Source: Pestalotiopsis fici W106-1
Taxonomy: Eukaryota > Ascomycota > Sordariomycetes > Amphisphaeriales > Sporocadaceae
DNA: 64,000 nt
Assembly (NCBI RefSeq): GCF_000516985.1
Contig: NW_006917093.1
Span: 496,001 to 560,000, forward strand
Direction: 5' to 3'
Positions 56,615 to 64,000 of the stretch are shown in pieces. Under the pieces are notes generated by a model. That model was not told the DNA's origin. It saw nothing but the letters and a program-made list of their open reading frames with translations, and did not search any database. The first letter of the stretch is position 1. Each line of letters starts with the position of its first letter. The translations under genes and the position numbers were made by a program.

Positions 56615-58082
56615 TTTCTCTAGGTGAAGTTTAACGTCGATGAGTAAATTCGTAAATCCAAGGAGTGATTTCGCTCTTATAGGTTTCGCAGATAACTTTG
56701 GTTGACCACGACTTTAGGAGTGTTGTCCCCGTTCTTGAGCGAATTGAGCCGGGCGCTTAGCGCGGCAGTGTATATCAGCGCAATTGACGCCCTGATTCGC
56801 TGCTACGTGCACCATTACTTAACAGTTTCAACAGTTGGTGTTCCGAGTGGCTAAATCTCGGCGAGGCACGCCTTAGCTAGTGGCCTCTTGTGCCTGAGCT
56901 TTCCTGCTTATAGGCTCCTTGGCGATCCACTGAATGAATACAATGCCGTGTTCCGAAGCTCGTAGCTAGGTCGTAATAATATAGTATATCTCTTGGAAAT
57001 CCCACATCTACCCATAAATTATACTTATTATACCTTGGTCTTCTTCTTTTTGCGATACCCTCCTACAGGGTACAAGACCAGCAGGCCGTGTGGTTTGTAC
57101 TGTGGTTCTCTGGAATCAGCGGAATCAGTCGCGGGAGGCAGTCGCAACTCCTCGCGATCGACTGCAAGTAGATCGTAGCTGCACGATTATCATCGGGCCA
57201 CTTATGTATGTTTGTATGAGGTGACTACGTGATTACTGATGGCCGTTCGACAGCCCAGATGAGACTTACTGAGTGATTATGCAAACCAACCGAGACTTTG
57301 TCCCGGTCATAATCTTAAGGCTGCAATTGCCTGCGTTGCCATGACAGTCAGTCTGTCTTTGCGACAACTTTAATAGACCTGGGAAGCATCGTTTGGTAGA
57401 TTGCATGTAGGCATGTAGTAGCGAACAGTACCGGTCAACTGTACATTATGCATGTTTCTATCACAATGAAATCGTCGACTCGGGGTCTTCCGCCGACAAC
57501 CTTTGCGGATTAAACTCTTGGCTTTTCGTACCAGCCAAACTCCATGTAGATCTAAACTCTATCTCGCTCAAGCATTCGGCTTTTAGAAGTCAATGTATCG
57601 CTTTGGGTCTCGCAGACATCCCGTTGCCCAAGAAACGTACAGACAATCGCCGGTTGCCAAAAGCTTTTGTGTAAAACACCCTCACGATCACTACCCCGGA
57701 GAAGGACCTACCAAGTCTAATTCGCATGGCCAGAAAGGCTTTTGTGTGTTGGTGCACAAAGTCTTTTGGCAAGTTGTGACCAACACCTGGCCGGAATGAA
57801 GCACCTAAGCAGGTACGCATCAGAAAGCTTCGGACATGCCATGGACAGTGCAGTTCAGCGTTCAGTCGCGCGAACTACCTTTATGGTCTCGGTCTGTCAA
57901 CAATTGAAACTACTCCTTCTCAGCTTATAATGTCTTCTTGACCCCAACTACCACTCGGGGCTCACTAGCATGATTTTTGCTGACTTCAATCTTTCCCATA
58001 TTATCTTTGCCGAAACAATTTCTTCTGTCCTGTAGCCATCATTCTTCAAGTGGCTTGGCTGGCGATCTGAGCTCCCGCAGAG
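56615..58082. other. Intergenic region, no gene seen
   Basis: A divergent promoter region between the acetyltransferase and the chitin deacetylase genes. Overlapping short frames near 57590-57820 on both strands contain repeated CTTTTGTGT-like words and no protein motif. Confidence 0.45.
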
Positions 58083-59137
58083 ATGGCTGGATCTCTGGTG
58101 TTGCGACTGCTGTTCGTCCTGCTTCCGCTGGCTGGTTTTTCCTCAGCGGCTACAAACGCTGTCTTGCATCCTCAACTTGTCGCCCGGGTCGCTCCAGTGC
58201 CGAGTCTGCCAATGCCACAGACCATCAGTTCGACGCCTGGCTCCATCATTAACACGTGTACCAAGCCCGGAGTGGTGGCGCTTGCATACGACGACGGACC
58301 CGGTATATACACCGATCAACTGCTGGATATTCTCCGCCAGAACAGCATCCAGGTGACATTCTTTGTCAATGGCAACAATAACGATGGTCCCATTACCCAA
58401 GGTACCCTGCCAAAAACGCTCAAAAATGCGCTCCTACAAGGGCATCAAATCGGCAGTCATACCTGGTCCCACGCCGACCTAAACTCCCTGTCCAGAGAAG
58501 AGAGATGGCAGGAAATGGAATCATTGCAAGAAGCCTTGGCCAATGTCACCGGATTCGCGCCGACATACATGAGGCCACCGTACTTTTCCTGTACAGATGA
58601 TTGCGTTCAGGACATGACTGATTTTGGCTTCCACGTCGTATGTCTCCCCCAATAACACAGCTCTGCATAACTATTTGCTGATTCTTCCATGCATAGGTGA
58701 CTGCGAATCTCGATACCAAGGATTTTCTGGGGGATTATGAGGCGGCACGCAACACCTACAGTAATGCATTGGGTTCGGCCGACCCGACGACGTCGAGCTT
58801 CATAGTACTTGTGCATGACATTCATGAGAACACGGTCAACCCATTCACCCAGTACATGATTGACGTGGCCCTCAGGTACGGCTACAAGTTTGTGACTGTA
58901 GGAGAATGTCTAGGCGACCCCGAGATCAACTGGTATCACCATACTGTCAGAACCGAGAAAATTAGCGGAAATACCACCGTCAATGGAACCCGTGGTAGCA
59001 CATTGAACGTTGCTCACCACCCATGGGGCTGGCATCAGCAGCCAGACTGTTCAGGCGCGACTACTTTCTCTCCAGTCTATGGTTTTCCGATCTTGTGCGT
59101 GGGCTACTCAATGCTTTGGGCTTTGGGAGGAGTATAA
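58083..59137 (+). CDS. Chitin deacetylase (polysaccharide deacetylase, CE4)
   Basis: A 331-residue secreted carbohydrate esterase family 4 enzyme that removes acetyl groups from chitin. Exons: 58083-58637 and 58697-59137, with one 59-nt phase-0 intron. A signal peptide covers about residues 1-22. The CE4 motifs are present: YDDGPG with D70/D71 (catalytic base and metal ligand), SHTWSH with H126 and H130 (metal ligands), and RPPYF (164-168). No chitin-binding module is seen on either side. The C-terminus ends in a hydrophobic stretch of about 20 residues (FPILCVGYSMLWALGGV) after a small-residue patch (CSGATTFS), which resembles a GPI-anchor signal and would hold the enzyme at the cell surface. 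Confidence 0.92.
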
Positions 59138-59851
59138 GAGTTGGAAGAAACAATGCTGAAGAAAGGATAGGATACCAAAAAGAGCATTGGGACATGATTT
59201 GCATCACTTGATGATCCAAGGACAACGATGGTTGTAGGATGATTATCGGCATGAGGTATAGATAGCATGGTAATGATAAGATACTGAATTGACACGACCT
59301 TTGACGACTACAAACCTCTTGCTTACAAACTGATGTGGCGATCAGCTCGAGGCTTCGCTAAGACTGAGAGGGAGAGTTTGTAGAAGAGCGAAAATTATCA
59401 TGCCAAATTTCCAGTGCTAGTCAATTGCTTAGATGTTAGCTGTAGTATTTTCTTCGTGATTGGATTTCTCGGCCAATGAGTCAACGGCCAACGAATAATT
59501 GGGGAACATGCATGCTCATGTCAGCAAAATGCAACAATACAACACTGGCAACTCAATATATTTGCTTACATTATCGAAGAAAAAGAAATGCTCGTATGTT
59601 TTCTTGACTGCTGAACAACGGCATTGAGTGCTTCGATACGCAGTACCACGGGTCCACGACAATACTAGGTTGCGCTAGCATTTTACAGTCTGACGTCGAC
59701 ACCCTTTGACCGGCCCCACCGCGGGGTGTGTCGATGCCTCCAAATCTTGAAGCTTCAATCTTTGCCCAGCTTTCCTCCTCAGATTTGATGCGCCCGCCCG
59801 GCTGCGAGTAAATGCGCCCAATTCTCTCCCACACAAAGAGCAGCAATCGAT
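59138..59851. other. Intergenic region, no gene seen
   Basis: About 700 bp with the chitin deacetylase 3' region and the listerin promoter. No gene is supported. Confidence 0.5.
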
Positions 59852-62800
59852 ATGAGATCACGGGGCCTAAAATCAAGCGCTGCCAGCGGCAAAGCGTTTG
59901 CCAGCTCCGGCTCAGGTGCTTTCGGTGCTTTCTCGTCGGCTTCCAGCGGCAGCAAGTTGTCCTACCTGACCGAGCCTCCCGACTATAGCACCATCTCGGA
60001 TGCCAACGTGGCCGTCTCGTTCAAAAACCTTCTCAAGAAAGATGCGACGACGAAATCAAAAGCTCTAGAAGACCTCCTGGCCCATGTCGAGGCCCATCCG
60101 TACGAGAAGGATGGCGGGGTCGAGGAGGCAGTACTTGAGGTTTGGGTACGTCTGACAGTAGCGCCCTCGCTGTGAATCTCTTGAACGGCGAATACTCATA
60201 TAGGACCCAGGTGCAACTATACCCTCGAATCTCGATAGACAACTCACGGCGCGTACGCGAACTCTCTCATACCTTGCAGCTTGAGTTGATGAAGTCGGCG
60301 AGGAAACGCATGGAACGACACATTCCCAAGATTGTCGCGACTTGGCTTGCTGGTACCTTTGATCGAGACCGCGCCGTCTCTCGAATAGCGTCCGAGGGCC
60401 TCTCGTCTTTCCTCACCACGCCGGAAAAGACAATCCAGTTCTGGAAAAGATGTCAACCCCAGATTCTCGAGTATGCCTCGGACGCAATTCTTGAAACCGC
60501 AGACACCCTTAGCGACGAGCGATCGACCAGTGCCGACGATGCCGAGGCCAAATACTACAGGGTGTTGGGTAGCAGTCTGGGGCTTGTGCTCAACTTGCTC
60601 GAAAAGATGAGCCCTACAGACATGGAAAAGTTCCAGGATAGCTACGACCAATTTCTCGAGGTTGAAAAAGTTTGGACAAGTGCTCTTGTCGGCGACGTTG
60701 TTGTGAGAAGACTTGCCTCACAAATGGTGGCGATTTGTATCGAAAAGCGCCCTGATGTTGTGGGAGACAAGTTGGCCCTTTTAAGCAAGGTCTATATCTC
60801 CGAGGGACTGAAGAGCAGCCAGACTGGCTCCGCCACCGAGTTTGTAAAAACCATCACCATCTTGACAAACAAGTTCCCTACGATATGGACTTCAGACTAC
60901 CGCGGGAAGAACCCGACAAGCCGCTTGAAGACCTTTGTCGAGAAGGGATCACAGGGTAGCACTGTGGCATTTTGGGATGCGCTCAGCCAATTATTGAGTT
61001 GCTTGCCTGTAGAAATTCTCCCGTCATCCGACAAGGCGGCGGCCGTTGCATTCATGAAATCTCTTAGATCTGGTATCACAAGTCGAGAGGAACCGAAAAG
61101 CCATACAGTCAATGCCTGGACCTGTTATATCGGCTTGGGGAGATTGTTTGTTGAGAGGTTGACAGAGGGTTCTGCAGCATTTGCCGAAGAGACTGTCTTC
61201 CCATTGATCGAACAATATCTCTTCACGGAACTCCCAGAATGGTCCGTAGAAAGTCCAATTCCCGTGCTCAAGGCTTACACGGCCTCTGCCGCGTCCCCTA
61301 GTCAGGACGTCAGAGAAGCTGCTAGACAACAATGGAGCAGATCAAAGGAGCAGTTCTTGTCTAGAATCCGAGACTCCCTACCCGAAGCCTCGAAAGACTT
61401 TCAAAAGTCGCAAAAAGCTATCGCCGAGGAGGGCGGCCGATGGTTCGATCTGACGGGCAAGATCCTGGATGCGCATGCAAAGACGATAGGCACCGATCGT
61501 CCTATTCCAGCAGATGCCGTGAAGAAGCCATCGATAGACTTGGTTCTGGACGCATTTCAAATTTTGCAGAAGCGTAACTACAAGCCATTTGGTGCAGCAG
61601 CAGCAATTGCAGCTGCGTTTGAGAATAGTCAACCACTTTTCCAGGCCAATACTGACTCTGAAGCGGCTGACAAGGTATTACAAGAGCTCCAGGGGGCGCT
61701 TTCCGACGATCTAGCAGCCATATTAAACTCATCGAGCATGCTCTACATATTATCGTGTGTCACGTCGCTGAGCAACATACCCGACAGAACACAAGACTTC
61801 GAGAACTTGTGGCAGGTCAGTGTTGAAGGGCTGGCCGCTTTAATCAACGACAGCAGCTCTGGACTTCCTGTAGAAGGAGTACAGGCATTGACGAAATTGA
61901 TTTCGACCACGGATTCGGCAGCGTTAGCTCGAAAGACTGAAACGCTGCAGTCCGTACTTGTACGCATTTGTCTTGAATGTGCCAAGGGAACGCAATTGAC
62001 CGAGTCATGGGACGCTTTTGATGCTGCGTTGACATTTAATGTCTTTGACGATATCCATGGACACGACCTAGCCAAAGAAATAACTGCGATACTCGCAAAA
62101 CAACCAACTGCTGAAGCAATAAAATCCTTGCTCTTAGTGGCCCAGAAGAAGCCTGAGCTTCTCTCTGGAGCCGAGACTCATATGAGTCTCATGACGAGTC
62201 TCTTGAGCCTGTCAGAAAAGTCCGACTCACCAGACATTGCAATGTTGAGGTCATTGTTAAGCCAGCCAACATCTGGTACATCTTCCAATGTTGCCGGAAT
62301 TATTGAACAGAATCTGAGCAATGCCACTTTGGAATGTCTGGGCATTGACACACTCGTCCAACAAGCTCAGCAACTGCGCAAGACGAAAGATGGTGCTGCG
62401 GTCGTTCTGCCGGACACTAATATCTGGGAGAATGAACTTTTGGTGATTATGGACAAGGAGCACTTGGATTACTCTTTGTCCATGACTAGTAATGTTGGTG
62501 GCTCGTACTTTTTGGTTGGCCCAGCAGGCCAGAGTACTTCATCTAAAACTCGACGAGACCGCGCCGGTTGCTCCATCCCAGGCCGGATGGCGCAGTATGT
62601 TTCTCGTCTTGTTTCGCTCGGCCTCACTACAGAGCTGCCGTTGGACAAGCAAGCACAACTGCTCATCCTTACCAGCATTACTGCTGAGCTTGCCGCTGAC
62701 CAATTGACTACAATGAAGGAGGGAATTGTATGGGATACAGCTGCGAATGGTGCATCCAGCGCTGAGCATCTCATCTCATCTTCAAGGGCTATGCTCAATT

Positions 62801-64000
62801 CTCTGACGGATGAGGCGTCAGAATGGCGAAGTGACTCATCGTCCGCGTCCTTACCTGACCAATTGGTGCATGAGGTATTCAACAGACTGCTTGAAACTTC
62901 CAAGCAGCCCACTGTATTTGGGCTGTATAGCTCCAAGGTTTTGACAAACTTGCTTGAAAGCCTTGCAGAGAAACATGGCTTCCCTACGAGTGCCGAAGAC
63001 TGGCTCGTCAAGCTGGATGTCCTCAAGTCCACGCCGACTACCATTCTTCCTGCAGTATCGCTATTGAGAGGTCTCGGGCCCACTCTGGCTCCTACAAGGG
63101 CAATAAGCAATCTTTGCAATCGTCTCGTCAGCGACGCTGCTGGCGCGACACTCAATGTGGACAAGTCCTTGTCCACGCTGGTTCTTTTGAACGCGTGTAT
63201 GCAGATTTACGACGTGGGTGATTTACCAGTCGCCAATAACCGTCTCGTGTTTGCGGTCAGGCAGATAACTTCTTGGTTGGAACAGCCATCAGAAGTGGAG
63301 TCTAGATTTGCTGCAGAGATTTGTAAAAGTTTACAGTATCTCTTGCCTTGTATCAAAGACGTATATGGATCGTATTGGGAGCGTGCGATTGGATTCTGCA
63401 TCTACATTTGGACGAGAAACACTTCTTCTGAAGAGCTCAGTAGTTGGCTGCCATCGATCCATGCCTCCATTCGGCTACTCAAGACGCTCGAAGCCATTGA
63501 AGAACCCAACGATGATCTTACCGAGGCCTTGGAATCGACCATGAAGGAGCGATCCTTGGCGTTTATTGAGTTGCTTAGGCTGCCACACACGAAGGAAACG
63601 CAGCCCTTGGATATGGTGGACTCCATCGTCTGCCGACAGGTGGAGAAGCTGCCTCTGGAGTATATTCAAGATCCTGCCGACCTGTATGATCTTGTGGCTT
63701 CCGACTCCCGCGCCATACAAACCGCAGCTTTCACGGTACTGCATAAAGCTCTCCCTGCGGCACAGGAGCAATTGTCAATTGACGTGCTTCTTGAAAAGAA
63801 AGCAGCGCAGCTTCCCGATGAGCTTCTTTCTCTTCTCCTCGAAGCACCAACCCTCGAGGCGTATTCGGACGAAGAATTATCGCGATTTCCAAACCCTATT
63901 AGATCGTATTTGCTCACATGGCATCTCGTCTTTGATGCTTTCAATGCGGCATCCTTCAAAGTCCGTGGGGACTATGCCGATAATCTAAAAACGAATAATT
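59852..64000 (+). CDS. LTN1: Listerin E3 ubiquitin ligase, 3' end beyond window
   Basis: The ribosome quality control ligase that ubiquitinates nascent chains on stalled 60S subunits. Exon 1 is 59852-60145; a 65-nt intron (acceptor ACCCAG at 60210) leads to exon 2, open from 60211 to the right edge, so 1361 residues are visible. The N-terminus shows the family hallmark: SGSGAFGAFSSASS, then TEPPDYSTISDANVAVSFKN and LLKKDATTKSKALEDLLAHV, then VQLYPRISIDNSRRVRELSH after the intron. The rest is the long HEAT-like helical repeat region. The C-terminal RWD and RING-CH domains, where E2 binding occurs, lie outside the window. Fungal listerins are about 1600 residues, so roughly 250 are missing. Confidence 0.95.

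Noticed and set aside
56836..56880. tRNA-Ser-like D-arm sequence (TTCCGAGTGGCTAA)
   Set aside because: No matching acceptor stem, anticodon arm or T-arm could be found around it.
57590..57820. Overlapping frames on both strands with repeated CTTTTGTGT words
   Set aside because: The similarity between copies is short and imperfect; neither frame shows a protein motif.

Overview
The window is nuclear DNA of a filamentous ascomycete, most likely a sordariomycete and plausibly Hypocreales. The evidence is short (about 47-124 nt) GT-AG introns with fungal branch sites, a head-to-head pair of myosin-motor-like chitin synthases (class V and class VII types), a HET-domain gene and orthologues of BMS1, listerin, a mitochondrial PDH-type kinase and a proteinase-B-inhibitor-like peptide. 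The organism is inferred from gene content; no marker gene fixes the species. All exon boundaries were read by eye from splice consensus and protein continuity.

Layout. 1-1680: 3' part of a HET-domain gene broken by an apparent frameshift. 2664-6355: two secreted polysaccharide-degrading enzymes in tandem, a GH5 endoglucanase with X2 and CBM46-like modules and a GH43 arabinanase. 7137-8868: an alpha/beta hydrolase and a small membrane protein on the minus strand. 8869-15343: gene-poor, with a SnoaL-like gene at 12249-12731 and an apparently orphan promoter near 10.6-10.9 kb. 15344-23947: a 2717-residue polyketide synthase. 24664-26391: a GH35/DUF5597 glycosidase. 26734-41833: the divergent chitin synthase pair with a 3.95 kb shared promoter region. 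42733-53303: housekeeping genes (PDH/BCKDH kinase, I9-type inhibitor, BMS1, a small acidic protein, a divergent CAX exchanger). 55828-59137: a Mac-type sugar acetyltransferase and a chitin deacetylase. 59852 to the right edge: listerin (LTN1), cut off before its RING domain.

The most unusual object is the polyketide synthase. Its order is acyl-CoA ligase, ACP, KS, AT, DH, KR, ACP, TE. The motifs at the start of KS, in AT, DH, KR and TE are those of actinobacterial modular type I synthases, not of fungal highly reducing or non-reducing ones. It carries its own starter-activation and product-release domains, and I see no cytochrome P450, transporter or pathway regulator beside it. It therefore looks like a self-contained, bacterial-type, reducing synthase in a fungal chromosome, with all its introns in the first 3.7 kb and a 5 kb intron-free 3' exon. 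The SnoaL-like gene and the GH35 glycosidase are its only near neighbours; a functional link with them is inference.
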